Shown here: one piece after another, positions 8,289 through 16,014 of the stretch
How positions within the stretch are numbered: the stretch's first letter is position 1
Layout: each line of letters starts with the position of its first letter
Assembly: GCA_016711045.1 (NCBI GenBank)
Contig: JADJTT010000008.1
Coordinates: 1 to 64,000 of the forward strand
DNA length: 64,000 bases
Reading direction: 5' to 3'
Origin: Saprospirales bacterium
Lineage (GTDB): Bacteria > Bacteroidota > Bacteroidia > Chitinophagales > Saprospiraceae
Notes under the pieces: model-generated
What the model was told of the DNA's origin: nothing
Seen by the model: only the letters and a program-made list of their open reading frames with translations
Database searches by the model: none
Translations under genes and position numbers: made by a program

Positions 8289-9554
8289 ATGACCGACCTT
8301 CAAACCATAAAAGCCCGTTTCGGGATCATCGGCCGCTCCGACTTGCTGGACCGGGCGCTGGGTACTGCGGTACGCGTATCAGGCACGGATCTGACCGTGT
8401 TAATCGTGGGCGAAAGCGGGGTAGGGAAGGAGGTGTTCTCCAAGATCATCCATGCGCTGAGCACGCGGAAGCACGAAAATTTCATCGCCATCAACTGCGG
8501 GGCTATTCCTGCAGGCACGATCAACTCCGAATTGTTCGGCCATGAGAAAGGGTCCTTCACTGGGGCTACCTCCGACCGGAAGGGCTATTTTGAGACGGTG
8601 AGCGGGGGCACTATTTTTTTGGATGAGATCGCGGAAATGCCCCTCGATACGCAGGCTTTTTTGCTGCGCGTCCTCGAGTCGGGCGAATTTATGCGCGTGG
8701 GTTCTTCTACCGTCCTGAAAACCGATGTGCGCGTTATAGCCGCCACCAACGTTGATCTGGAGGAGCGGGTCCGGAAAGGAAAGTTCAGGGAAGACCTCTT
8801 TTACCGCTTGAGCACCGTGCCGATCAAGGTGCCTTCGCTGAAAGAACGGCGGGACGATATTCCGATGCTGTTTCGCAAATTCACGCTCGATTTTGCCGAG
8901 CGCTATCGCACCGACCCTATCCAACTCGATGACATGGCACTGAACCTGCTGGTGAATTATCATTGGCCAGGAAATGTGCGCGAATTGAAAAATCTGGCTG
9001 AACAGATTTCCGTACTTTCCGAAAAACGGCAGGTAACGGGCGAAGAGCTCCTGCATTTTATTCCGCAAATCGCCCACCGCCATTTGCCTATGGTGCCCGA
9101 CCCCTCTTCCCAAAACGGAGGCCAATTTCAGGAACGGGAAATCCTGTATAAACTGCTGTTCGAAATGAAGGCAGACCTCAATGACCTGAAAAACCTCGTC
9201 TTTGGACTGATCCGCCGCAATGACCTTAGCGTACCGGACTATAAAGGACTGGAACCCCCTGCTGCCTCCTATGAAGAACAGGTACTTCCTTCCGTATCTC
9301 CGGCTAAAAAAATACCCGGGATCTTTTCTGGGCACGACATGGGTTCCGTAAAGCCCATACTCCTGGATCAGGATGAAGCCGATTACCAAAAATCAGAAGA
9401 GGTTGAAGATAACCTCTCCCTGGAAGAAATGGAAAAAGACCTGATTGAGCGGGCCCTGAAGAAACACGGCGGCCGCAGGAAAGACGCCGCCCAGGACCTG
9501 GGCATTTCCGAACGAACCCTTTACCGAAAAATAAAACAATACCTCCTCCAGTAA
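8289..9554 (+). CDS. Sigma-54-dependent-type transcriptional activator without receiver domain
   Basis: 421 residues. A central AAA+ domain starts almost at the N terminus: Walker A GESGVGKE (41-48), GSFTGA loop (88-93, a variant of the GAFTGA sigma-54 contact loop), Walker B GTIFLDEIAE, and arginine finger in FREDLFYRLS. A linker of about 130 residues follows, then a Fis-type helix-turn-helix (RALKKHGGRRKDAAQDLGIS, then ERTLYRKIKQYL). There is no N-terminal receiver, GAF or PAS domain, so activity is probably controlled by a partner, by level or by binding-site occupancy. Similar short activators are common in Bacteroidota. Targets cannot be told. It follows the miaB hairpin array by 10 bases and may be read through from miaB. 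Confidence 0.9.
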   Translation: MTDLQTIKARFGIIGRSDLLDRALGTAVRVSGTDLTVLIVGESGVGKEVFSKIIHALSTRKHENFIAINCGAIPAGTINSELFGHEKGSFTGATSDRKGYFETVSGGTIFLDEIAEMPLDTQAFLLRVLESGEFMRVGSSTVLKTDVRVIAATNVDLEERVRKGKFREDLFYRLSTVPIKVPSLKERRDDIPMLFRKFTLDFAERYRTDPIQLDDMALNLLVNYHWPGNVRELKNLAEQISVLSEKRQVTGEELLHFIPQIAHRHLPMVPDPSSQNGGQFQEREILYKLLFEMKADLNDLKNLVFGLIRRNDLSVPDYKGLEPPAASYEEQVLPSVSPAKKIPGIFSGHDMGSVKPILLDQDEADYQKSEEVEDNLSLEEMEKDLIERALKKHGGRRKDAAQDLGISERTLYRKIKQYLLQ

Positions 9555-9574
9555 AGACGCCATACCTGGCGTCT
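9555..9574. repeat. Small palindrome after the regulator stop codon
   Basis: AGACGCCA, loop TACC, TGGCGTCT: an 8-bp perfect stem starting one base after the TAA. A related, decayed sequence (GAGACGCCACGTATGCGCC) lies at about 40467-40485, so it may be a dispersed element. Confidence 0.55.
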
Positions 9575-9585
9575 CCCCCCGTAAA

Positions 9586-9615
9586 GGTAGAGGCGAAAAA
9601 TTTTTCGCCCCTACC
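9586..9615. repeat. REP-like palindrome GGTAG(A/G)GGCGAAAAA
   Basis: Two 15-base arms (9586-9600 and 9601-9615) with one mismatch and no loop. The core GGCGAAAAATTTTTCGCC resembles GTAGGGGCGA...TCGCCCCTAC palindromes found in many bacterial genomes, and a second copy is near 62967-62987. A partial CTTCACC array (9614-9628) follows immediately. Confidence 0.65.
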
Positions 9616-9633
9616 TTCACCCTTCACTAAGTA

Positions 9634-10167
9634 ATGAAAAAACGCCAACTACAAGAACTGAACCGACATTCCATCGAGGCCTTCAAAAACCTCCCCAAAA
9701 CGCCGCTCGTGCTCGTGTTGGATAACATTCGCTCCGCGCTCAACGTGGGCTCGATCTTTCGTACTTCCGATGCGTTTGCGCTCGCTGGTATCCACCTTTG
9801 CGGCATCACCGCTCAACCCCCGCATCGCGAGATCCTGAAAACAGCGATCGGCGCCACTGAATCGGTAGATTGGCAGTATTTCCCCCATACTGTCGATTCG
9901 CTGGCCCAACTCCGGCAGAAAGGTTACCGGCTCATTGGCATTGAGCAAACAGATGCGAGCACCCTCCTTCAGGAATTCCAGCTTGAATCCAGCCAACCTT
10001 GCGCCCTCGTCTTCGGCAACGAAGTCGGTGGCCTGGCCGACGAAGTGCTCCCGCTCCTCGATGGCTGTATCGAGATCCCCCAGTTCGGCACCAAACACTC
10101 CCTGAATGTAGCGGTGTGCGTGGGGATCGTAGTATGGCATCTCCTTCAAGCCCTCATTAAACGCTAA
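9634..10167 (+). CDS. TrmH/SpoU-family RNA 2'-O-methyltransferase
   Basis: 177 residues, the length of a bare SPOUT catalytic domain. Motif 1 is LDNIRSALNVGSIFRTSDAF (about 28-47), motif 2 LVFGNEVGGLADEVL (about 126-140), and motif 3 IPQFGTKHSLNVAVCVGIV (about 148-166). These form the trefoil knot that binds S-adenosylmethionine and transfers methyl to a ribose 2'-OH. There is no N-terminal RNA-binding L30e-like domain, so the target (a tRNA or rRNA position) is open. The stop codon TAA lies inside a CGCTAAA repeat array. Confidence 0.9.
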   Translation: MKKRQLQELNRHSIEAFKNLPKTPLVLVLDNIRSALNVGSIFRTSDAFALAGIHLCGITAQPPHREILKTAIGATESVDWQYFPHTVDSLAQLRQKGYRLIGIEQTDASTLLQEFQLESSQPCALVFGNEVGGLADEVLPLLDGCIEIPQFGTKHSLNVAVCVGIVVWHLLQALIKR

Positions 10168-10177
10168 ACGCTAAACG
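10152..10177 (+). repeat. CGCTAAA heptamer array at a gene end
   Basis: TTAAACG CTAAACG CTAAACG: three heptamers, each with TAA, the first complete TAA being the stop of the preceding methyltransferase gene. No inverted arm is seen. Confidence 0.8.
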
Positions 10178-10188
10178 TCCAATCACCC

Positions 10189-10602
10189 ATGACCTACTGG
10201 CTTGTAAAATCCGAACCCTTTGTCTACTCCTACGATGATCTTCTGCGCGACGGTACGACCGACTGGTCAGGTGTGCGGAATTACGGCGCCCGCAACCATT
10301 TGCGCGGTATGAAAAACGGAGATTTGGTGTTGTTTTACCACAGCCGGGAAGGGCTGGAAGTCGTAGGCATCGCAAAAGTAGTCCGGGAATATTACCCCGA
10401 CCCCACTGCCGAAAAAGGCGATTGGTCGTCGGTAGACCTGGCGCCCTATAAACGGCTGGTGAACCCCGTCACGCTCCAGGCGATCAAACAGGAGCCCGAT
10501 TTGGCGAATATCGGCCTGGTGCGTATCGGCCGGCTTTCGGTAATGCCACTGGAGAAAAAAGAGTTCCTCCAAATCGTAAAAATGAGCGACACATCGCTTT
10601 GA
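10189..10602 (+). CDS. EVE domain protein (thymocyte nuclear protein 1-like)
   Basis: 137 residues forming one EVE domain. The N terminus TYWLVKSEPFVYSYDDL, then DWSGVRNYGARNHLRGMKNGD and LFYHS, is the classical signature of the THYN1/YtfQ-type EVE fold, a PUA-related domain that recognises modified bases in DNA or RNA. Conserved aromatic residues (W13-type, F, Y) form the pocket in the family. The cellular role in bacteria is not established. It follows a tRNA/rRNA methyltransferase by 21 bases, so both could belong to RNA modification handling (inference). Confidence 0.9.
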   Translation: MTYWLVKSEPFVYSYDDLLRDGTTDWSGVRNYGARNHLRGMKNGDLVLFYHSREGLEVVGIAKVVREYYPDPTAEKGDWSSVDLAPYKRLVNPVTLQAIKQEPDLANIGLVRIGRLSVMPLEKKEFLQIVKMSDTSL

Positions 10603-10728
10603 TTAATGTGACGTTTTTGGTAACTTCCCGTCAGTACTTTAGTAAAATTGTAAATGAAATAAACTTATAAAAATCATTAAAGAACTTTGGTTACAAAGTA
10701 TTTAGTCATTCAAAAAACATGTTATACT

Positions 10729-11058
10729 ATGAAGTTTGAAGTGTTTAAAGGAAAAAATGGCGAGTTCTATTTCAGCCTGTTCGCCAAAAACGGGCAGAAA
10801 ATCCTCGGCAGCGAAGGCTACTCCAGCAAAGCTGCGTGCATGAATGGGGTGGAATCCGTCCGGAAAAATGCTGCTTCTGCAGATAATTTTGAAGTGAAGA
10901 CGGCTTCTGATGGCCGCACCTATTTCAACCTGAAAGCCTCCAATGGGCAGTCGATCGGCAAAAGCCAGATGTACAAATCGAGATCCGGCCTGAAAGGCGG
11001 TATCGAATCGGTGCAAGCGAATGCGGCCAGCGCTCCGGTGGTAGAACGCGAAGACTAG
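10729..11058 (+). CDS. YegP-like DUF1508 protein, two tandem repeats
   Basis: 109 residues from the ATG at 10729; upstream codons (TTG at 10687) are in frame but the family starts at MKFEVFKGKNGEFYF. Two copies of the DUF1508 repeat of about 48 residues: KFEVFKGKNGEFYFSLFAKN, then GSEGYSSKAACMNGVESVRKNA; and NFEVKTASDGRTYFNLKASN, then GKSQMYKSRSGLKGGIESVQANA. Small soluble proteins of this type occur across bacteria; the function is not established. Its own terminator follows directly. Confidence 0.88.
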   Translation: MKFEVFKGKNGEFYFSLFAKNGQKILGSEGYSSKAACMNGVESVRKNAASADNFEVKTASDGRTYFNLKASNGQSIGKSQMYKSRSGLKGGIESVQANAASAPVVERED

Positions 11059-11063
11059 TTTCA

Positions 11064-11094
11064 AAAAAGGCGCAATCATCGATTGCGCCTTTTT
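11064..11094. terminator. Bidirectional rho-independent terminator
   Basis: A run, GGCGCAATC (11069-11077), loop ATC, GATTGCGCC (11081-11089), then five T. It serves the convergent YegP-like gene and metallo-hydrolase gene. Confidence 0.9.
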
Positions 11095-11098
11095 CGTT

Positions 11099-11947
11099 TT
11101 AACAGACGTCCAGATTACCGCTCCTGTCTGCTACGATCCGCCCGGATTCCGACCGCTGCAAGGTGCAGCACGCTGTACGGGGATCGTGTTCGAAGACCAG
11201 CCCCCAATTCTTTTCGAAAGCCTCCTCCAATAAGTCCGTCTTTTCAGCAAGCGTATCCATGGGGCGGATATCGTAGCCCATGATATAGGGCAGCCCAATG
11301 TGGTAGGAGGAGGGGATGAGGTCGGCGCAATACACCAGGTGGCGCTTGGGGGCGTCGATATGCAGCAACATCATCGCTTCGGTATGCCCGTTGACGAATT
11401 GCACCTGCAATCCGGGTAGCCATTCATAAGGGTCGCGTTGCACATCGAGGTATCGAAGTACCCCGGCTTCTTTTAGGGTGGCGAAATTTTCCGGAAGGAA
11501 AGAGGCCTGCTCCCTGGCATTGGGATGCATCGCCCATTGGTAATGTACTTCATTGGTCCAGTAAGTAGCATTGGGAAAGGCGGGTTTCAGGCTTCCATCC
11601 AGCGCCCTGCGCACTGCTCCGCCACAGTGATCGAAATGCAAATGGGTGAGGAAAACATCGGTAATATCGGTGGCAGAAACGCCTTTGGCGGCAAGCGAAC
11701 CCACCAGGGTAGCTTCCCCGTGCGGCTCAAAAAAAGAGCGGAATTTATCGTCCTGCTTATCACCTAACCCGGTATCGACCAGAATTTTCCGGTCTCCGGT
11801 TTCTAGGAGGAGGCAGCGCATGGCCCAGGTGCAGAGATTATTCTCATCAGCGGCATTGAGCCGGTTCCAAATGCGTTTGGGCACTATGCCGAACATAGCG
11901 CCTCCGTCAAGCTTAAAGAATCCGGTATCTATGGAAGATACCTTCAT
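11099..11947 (-). CDS. MBL-fold metallo-hydrolase
   Basis: 282 residues from ATG 11947, which is one base after the ribH stop; an in-frame TTG 12 bases upstream is less likely. The metallo-beta-lactamase zinc motif HLHFDHCGG is present, with later ligands in NGHTEAMM and CADLIPS. Family members are hydrolases such as quorum-quenching lactonases, glyoxalase II-like or phosphodiesterase-like enzymes. The conserved Asp-zinc bridging layout of lactonase-like AhlD/AttM proteins (DTGLGDKQ, HLHFDH) fits best, but the substrate is not known. No signal peptide. Tightly packed after ribH, so probably co-transcribed. Confidence 0.88.
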   Translation of the reverse strand: MKVSSIDTGFFKLDGGAMFGIVPKRIWNRLNAADENNLCTWAMRCLLLETGDRKILVDTGLGDKQDDKFRSFFEPHGEATLVGSLAAKGVSATDITDVFLTHLHFDHCGGAVRRALDGSLKPAFPNATYWTNEVHYQWAMHPNAREQASFLPENFATLKEAGVLRYLDVQRDPYEWLPGLQVQFVNGHTEAMMLLHIDAPKRHLVYCADLIPSSYHIGLPYIMGYDIRPMDTLAEKTDLLEEAFEKNWGLVFEHDPRTACCTLQRSESGRIVADRSGNLDVC

Positions 11948-11948
11948 G

Positions 11949-12464
11949 TTAAAATCCAATTTTCTTTTTCGGGGAAGAGATCTCTTGCTTGAGGGCCGCC
12001 ATGCGTATGGCGGTGACAGCTGCCTCTATTCCTTTATTGCCGTGCTGTCCGCCTGCACGGTCCTGCGCCTGCTCCAGGGAGTCGGGTGTCAGCAAGCCAA
12101 ACACAAAGGGTTTGCTGCTCACCAGGCTGAGTTGGGATAAGGCGGAAGCCACACTGCGGTTGATATAGTCGTTGTGCGGGGTTTCTCCCTTAATCACGCA
12201 GCCCAGGCAAATAACGGCGTCGACCTTCTTATTGGAAGCTAACAATTGAGCCCCCAGTGGGAGCTCGAAAGCGCCCGGAACCTGGGCGGTGTGAATGTGG
12301 TCTTCTTTGGCCCCATGTTCCAACAGCGTTTGAAAACAACCCTCGTAGAGCGCATGAGTGATCTCCGGATGCCATTCGGAAACCACGATCCCGAAATGCA
12401 TAGCCTCCGCATGGGGTACCGTGGCGGGATCATACGAAGAGAGATTTTTCAGCGCTGAGGACAT
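11949..12464 (-). CDS. ribH: 6,7-dimethyl-8-ribityllumazine synthase
   Basis: 171 residues from ATG 12464 (MSSALKNLSSYD). An upstream in-frame extension would be made from the CTTCACC repeat and is rejected. The enzyme condenses 5-amino-6-ribitylaminouracil with dihydroxybutanone phosphate in riboflavin synthesis. Substrate motifs: VVSEWHPEIT (Trp replaces the usual Phe/Tyr stacking residue region), VPGAFELPLGAQLL, CLGCVIKGETPHNDYI with catalytic His, and GLLTPDSLEQAQDRAG with HGNKG. Slightly longer than the 154-160 residue norm owing to an N-terminal extension. In Bacteroidota a TPR protein gene is often directly upstream, as here. Confidence 0.96.
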   Translation of the reverse strand: MSSALKNLSSYDPATVPHAEAMHFGIVVSEWHPEITHALYEGCFQTLLEHGAKEDHIHTAQVPGAFELPLGAQLLASNKKVDAVICLGCVIKGETPHNDYINRSVASALSQLSLVSSKPFVFGLLTPDSLEQAQDRAGGQHGNKGIEAAVTAIRMAALKQEISSPKKKIGF

Positions 12465-12474
12465 GGCAATTCTT

Positions 12475-12536
12475 GGTGAAGGGTGAAGGGTGAGGAGTGA
12501 GGAGTGTGTTTTTCTCTTCACTCTTCACTCTTCACT
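12475..12536. repeat. GTGAAGA/GTGAAGG heptamer array with inverted arm
   Basis: On the minus strand the sense arm (AGTGAAGAGTGAAGAG, 12536-12513) begins six bases after the TPR gene stop, and the complementary arm (12506-12475) ends shortly before the ribH ATG. This is the same order as at miaB: stop-containing units first, then the inverted copy. Confidence 0.88.
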
Positions 12537-12542
12537 CGATAT

Positions 12543-13232
12543 TTACTTTCCTTCCGTACGGATCAGATACTTCTCCGCATCTTTGGCCATGAGCGAAGTC
12601 GGATATTCGTCAACCAGTTGCTGATACACCTTGCGCGCTTCTCCGTATTTTTCCAGCTTCTCATTCAGCATACCGTAGCGAAGCAGGTAGATCAGGGTAA
12701 TCGCCTCATTCTTATTGGTGGCGATAGCCTTTTTATACTGGGAAAGGGCTTCGTCAAATTTACCTAGTTCGGAGTAGGCATCACCCATTGCGCCATGCTT
12801 CATGATCGGAAGAATATTGCCCTTGGGCTTTACATCCTTCAGATAAGAAATAGCCGCCTCATATTGCCCCATGTTCAGGTAGCTGATACCTGCATAGTAG
12901 CTGGTGGCATTATGGGAAGCTACGCCCCCGTAACTCTTTTCCAAATCGACAAATCCCTGATACCCACCACCTGGATTGGTAAGTGCAAGGGAAAACGAAT
13001 CCTTAAAGAATTGCTCTTCCGCTTTCCACATTTGCCCTACCGCCTCCTTCTGCTTGGGCTTAATGTATAAATTGTTGTAGAAAAAAGTACCACCGATGAG
13101 CAGTACGACAACCGTCAATCCACCCAGGATGTAATTCTGATTGCGCTCGAAAAAATCTTGCGCGTTTTCTCTTGCTTCCACGAGATCTACCAGTGTATCG
13201 GTAGAAGGAGTCTTTTTCTTACGTTTAGCCAT
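12543..13232 (-). CDS. Membrane-anchored TPR protein (YfgM-like)
   Basis: 229 residues. A charged Lys-rich N terminus (MAKRKKKTPS) and a short helix precede one membrane segment (ILGGLTVVVLLIGGTFFY, about 34-51). Two or more tetratricopeptide repeats follow (SYYAGISYLNMGQYEAAISYL; MGDAYSELGKFDEALSQYKKA; YGMLNEKLEKYGEARKVYQQ), facing the periplasm. The plan resembles YfgM/ancillary SecYEG-translocon proteins; this role is inferred. Transcribed towards ribH, probably one operon interrupted by the hairpin array. Confidence 0.85.
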   Translation of the reverse strand: MAKRKKKTPSTDTLVDLVEARENAQDFFERNQNYILGGLTVVVLLIGGTFFYNNLYIKPKQKEAVGQMWKAEEQFFKDSFSLALTNPGGGYQGFVDLEKSYGGVASHNATSYYAGISYLNMGQYEAAISYLKDVKPKGNILPIMKHGAMGDAYSELGKFDEALSQYKKAIATNKNEAITLIYLLRYGMLNEKLEKYGEARKVYQQLVDEYPTSLMAKDAEKYLIRTEGK

Positions 13233-13263
13233 TGTAGCAATTCTATATTAGGTTACAGACGCG

Positions 13264-13271
13264 CAAAAATA
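13264..13271 (-). promoter_or_regulatory. Candidate promoter -7 element of the TPR gene
   Basis: Reads TATTTTTG on the minus strand, 31 bases upstream of the ATG at 13232, matching TAnnTTTG. Confidence 0.45.
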
Positions 13272-13299
13272 GTATTTACTAGCTTAAAACAAAAATAAA

Positions 13300-13333
13300 T
13301 AATGGGAGTGCACCAAACAGCGCACTCCCATTA
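13300..13333 (-). terminator. Terminator after pdhA
   Basis: 12-bp perfect stem TAATGGGAGTGC (13300-13311) and GCACTCCCATTA (13322-13333), followed on the minus strand by a T-rich tail. Lies 13 bases past the pdhA stop. Confidence 0.75.
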
Positions 13334-13346
13334 CCAATGATTATGC

Positions 13347-14375
13347 CTAATCCATGATATAAGGATAGTCTTCCTGTACGTAATTATCGGTAAAGAGCTC
13401 CGATGGATCGGGGTACGGCGATTCTTCGGCAAATACTACCGCTTCATCGATCTCCAGTTTGACCGATTCTTTTATCGCATTGACCTGCGCCTGGGCTTTA
13501 AAATGATCCAAAAGCGTCTTTTCCACCGAATGCAGCGGGTCTAATTCCTTGTAGGTATTCAACTCTTCTTTGCTGCGATAGGAAGCCGGGTCGGAAACCG
13601 AGTGGCCTTTATAACGATAGGTCTTGATCTCGAGAAAATAAGGCCCCTTTCCACTGCGGATGTGTGCAGCCGCTTTGGTAATGGCATCGTGCACGGCTTC
13701 AGGGTGCATCCCGTCTACCGGTTCGGATGGCATATCGTAGGCATAGCCCAACTTGTACAGGTCGGTCACGTTGCTGGTGCGCTCTACGGAAGTCCCCATT
13801 GCGTAGTGGTTATTTTCGCAGATGTACAACACGGGCAATTTCCAGTTCATGGCCATATTGAACGACTCGTGGAGGGCGCCCTGGCGGGCAGCTCCGTCGC
13901 CAAACATGGTCACACAAAGGTTTTGGGTGCCGCGGTATTTCTCGGCAAAAGCGATGCCGGTACCGATCGGAATTTGAGCGCCCACAATGCCGTTGCCGCC
14001 GAAATAGCGGTTTTCCCGGGAGAAAAAGTGCATGGAGCCTCCTTTTCCTTTGTTGCAGCCGGTGATTTTACCATATAACTCAGCCATGGCCGACTTTGGC
14101 GTGATGCCGCGACCAATAGCTGTACCGTGCTGCCGATAGGCTGTCACGATCGCATCCTCCTTGGTTAAGGCTGATTCCATACCGGCGGTGATGGCTTCTT
14201 GTCCGATATATACGTGGCAAAAACCCCTGATCTTCTGTTGTCCATACAAGACAAGGGCTCTTTCTTCAAAGCGGCGGATGCGTAACATGAGCTCATACCA
14301 CTGAAGATATTGCTCCTTGGAGAAACGCAGGTCCTGATTCTTCTTTCCGCGGGGTTTTTTCTTGTTTTCCACCAT
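13347..14375 (-). CDS. pdhA: Pyruvate dehydrogenase E1 component, alpha subunit
   Basis: 342 residues from ATG 14375; ATG 14384 is equally possible, but a TTG at 14417 falls inside the promoter. Thiamine-diphosphate-dependent alpha subunit of the E1 heterotetramer, decarboxylating pyruvate and passing the acetyl group to lipoyl-E2. The ThDP motif GDGAARQGALHESFNMA leads to ENN, and the N-terminal RRFEERA, GFCHVYIGQEA and TAYRQHG stretches are typical, as is the phosphorylation-loop-like YRYKGHSVSDPASYR. The beta and E2 genes are not adjacent in this window. Own promoter and terminator, so it appears to be transcribed alone. Confidence 0.95.
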   Translation of the reverse strand: MVENKKKPRGKKNQDLRFSKEQYLQWYELMLRIRRFEERALVLYGQQKIRGFCHVYIGQEAITAGMESALTKEDAIVTAYRQHGTAIGRGITPKSAMAELYGKITGCNKGKGGSMHFFSRENRYFGGNGIVGAQIPIGTGIAFAEKYRGTQNLCVTMFGDGAARQGALHESFNMAMNWKLPVLYICENNHYAMGTSVERTSNVTDLYKLGYAYDMPSEPVDGMHPEAVHDAITKAAAHIRSGKGPYFLEIKTYRYKGHSVSDPASYRSKEELNTYKELDPLHSVEKTLLDHFKAQAQVNAIKESVKLEIDEAVVFAEESPYPDPSELFTDNYVQEDYPYIMD

Positions 14376-14416
14376 GGTATTCATCTGTGAGTAATAATGG
14401 GTGACAAATATGGCCA

Positions 14417-14424
14417 CAAAAATA
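14417..14424 (-). promoter_or_regulatory. Candidate pdhA promoter -7 element
   Basis: TATTTTTG on the minus strand, giving a leader of roughly 25-35 bases before ATG 14384/14375. The divergent recF side has TATTTTCG at 14517-14524. Confidence 0.45.
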
Positions 14425-14549
14425 GAACTTTTTAACTTGTTTACACAACAAACCCAATCCCGGAAGGTTTTCCCTTGAATTTAAAAAAACGCAGCCGGCC
14501 CGCTTGGTCAAAAAATAGTATTTTCGCCTGATCGCAAAACATACACAAT

Positions 14550-15683
14550 TTGTACCTGTCCAGGCTCATCTTAACCCATTTCAAGAACTATTCCTCCCAA
14601 ACGGTTCATTTTTCCGAAGGGGTTAACGGGATTGTCGGACCCAACGGAATGGGAAAGACCAATCTGTTGGATGCGGTCTATTACCTGTGTATGTCTAAAA
14701 GCCGTTTTTCGGTGTCTGATCGCCTCCTCATCCAACACGAGGCCGACTTCTTCAGGCTGGAGGGGCATTTTCTCCGGGAAGGAAAACCGGAAAAGGTGGT
14801 TGCCAAAGTCGCCAAAGGCCGAAAAAAGGAGATCGAGCGCGATGACGCTCCCTATGAACGGATCAGCGAACATGTAGGTCGATACCCCGTAGTGATGATC
14901 GCTCCCGACGACATTCAGCTGGCCCTGGAGGGAAGTGAAGAACGCAGGCGGTTTATCGACAACACACTCTCTCAGATAGATGCCCAATACCTGACTCAAC
15001 TCATTCAATACAACCACATCCTCCGGCAGCGGAATGCCTATCTCAAACAAGTGGCGGAATGGCATCAGTCGCCCGATGAAAGCCTGCTCACGACTTATGA
15101 CAGGCAGCTATTGGCCCCTTCCGATTTTCTTCTGGAGGCGCGAAAGAGCTTCATAGCCCGGTTTATCCCCATTTTCCAGGCGCACTACGGTGCGATCTCC
15201 GGCAACCAGGAGCAAGTGGTATGCCACCTCCGGTCTCAGCTGCTGGAACGTCCGCTTTCGGAATGGTTGATGGATCTTCGGGAAAAAGACCGCTTGCTGC
15301 AACGCACCAACGCCGGGATTCACAAAGATGACCTGGAGTTCCTGATCGATGACTATCCCGTCAAGCAATTTGCTTCTCAGGGGCAACTCAAATCGTTTGT
15401 CCTGGCCATGAAACTGGCTCAATATGAATTGTTGCAGCACGAAACCGGCCAGTACCCCATCCTCTTGCTCGACGACCTGTTTGCCAAACTCGACCGCCAC
15501 CGCGTAGAACACCTCATGACCTGGATCGTAGAGCGTTCCTTTGGCCAGGTACTCATCTCCGACACCGAGCTGGATCGCCTCTCCGCCGTCGTCCGCGCCA
15601 AAACGGCTGACTGCCGCTTCTTTGAAGTAAACAAAGGAACCATTTCGACGCCCAACAACCCAATAACCCAACAACCCAATTAA
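14550..15683 (+). CDS. recF: DNA replication and repair protein RecF
   Basis: 377 residues with a TTG start. The family begins exactly MYLxxLxLxxFKNY, so TTG at 14550 is preferred; no ATG fits. SMC-like ATPase that loads RecA at gaps in single-stranded DNA. Walker A GPNGMGKT is at 30-37, the signature region is GSEERRRFIDNTLSQ, and Walker B is YPILLLDDLFAKLD near 304. The last eleven residues (STPNNPITQQPN region) are encoded by a CCCAACAA/CCCAATAA octamer array and are not part of the family. The next gene, DciA-like, starts two bases after the stop, so both are probably translated from one mRNA. Confidence 0.95.
   Translation: MYLSRLILTHFKNYSSQTVHFSEGVNGIVGPNGMGKTNLLDAVYYLCMSKSRFSVSDRLLIQHEADFFRLEGHFLREGKPEKVVAKVAKGRKKEIERDDAPYERISEHVGRYPVVMIAPDDIQLALEGSEERRRFIDNTLSQIDAQYLTQLIQYNHILRQRNAYLKQVAEWHQSPDESLLTTYDRQLLAPSDFLLEARKSFIARFIPIFQAHYGAISGNQEQVVCHLRSQLLERPLSEWLMDLREKDRLLQRTNAGIHKDDLEFLIDDYPVKQFASQGQLKSFVLAMKLAQYELLQHETGQYPILLLDDLFAKLDRHRVEHLMTWIVERSFGQVLISDTELDRLSAVVRAKTADCRFFEVNKGTISTPNNPITQQPN
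15653..15683 (+). repeat. CCCAAYAA octamer array forming the recF 3' end
   Basis: Units CCCAACAA CCCAATAA CCCAACAA CCCAATTA occupy the last codons of recF and provide its stop (AAT TAA). Unlike other RecF proteins, the C-terminal tail is therefore repeat-encoded. Confidence 0.75.
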
Positions 15684-15684
15684 T

Positions 15685-15975
15685 ATGCGCCGCCAAAACG
15701 ACCAAACACTGGGGGAAGTATTAAAGGAATGGCTGGAGAATAGCCCGATCAAAGGAAAGATCTACCAGTCGCGTATCAACCTGATATGGAAAGCGCAGAT
15801 GGGCGCTACCATCAATCAGTATACCACAGAGATAAAGCTGGTGCGGAGAAAACTCTATCTAAAGATCGTCTCCGCGCCGCTTCGGCAGGAGTTGTCCTTC
15901 TCCCGGGAAAAGGTACGCAATATGATCAACGAGCAGTTGGGGGAGGAGTTTTTGGAAGAGGTGGTTATAAATTAA
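15685..15975 (+). CDS. DUF721/DciA-like protein
   Basis: 96 residues. Carries the DUF721 pattern: LKEWLENSPIKGKIYQSRINLIWKAQMG, then KLVRRKLYLKIVSAPLRQELSFSREKV and INEQLGEEFLEEVVI. DciA proteins help load the replicative helicase DnaB in bacteria without DnaC; this short Bacteroidota form keeps only the KH-like DUF721 core. Location directly behind recF supports a role in replication. It is preceded by a two-base gap and followed by a terminator. Confidence 0.85.
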   Translation: MRRQNDQTLGEVLKEWLENSPIKGKIYQSRINLIWKAQMGATINQYTTEIKLVRRKLYLKIVSAPLRQELSFSREKVRNMINEQLGEEFLEEVVIN

Positions 15976-16008
15976 AATGGGACCCCGATACCCGGGATCC
16001 CATTTTTA
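15974..16008. terminator. Bidirectional terminator
   Basis: AAAATGGGA (15974-15982) pairs with TCCCATTTT (15998-16006) around a GC-rich loop, with T-rich flanks. Placed between the convergent dciA-like and S8 protease genes. Confidence 0.75.
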
Positions 16009-16014
16009 ATTTAT

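Noticed and set aside
8400..9389. 329-codon open frame opposite the sigma-54-type regulator
   Set aside because: Antisense shadow; the plus-strand gene has all AAA+ motifs.
12465..12521. N-terminal extension of RibH (19 residues with LLTLHPSP)
   Set aside because: It is a translation of the CTTCACC repeat arm and does not belong to the RibH family; the ATG at 12464 fits homologues.
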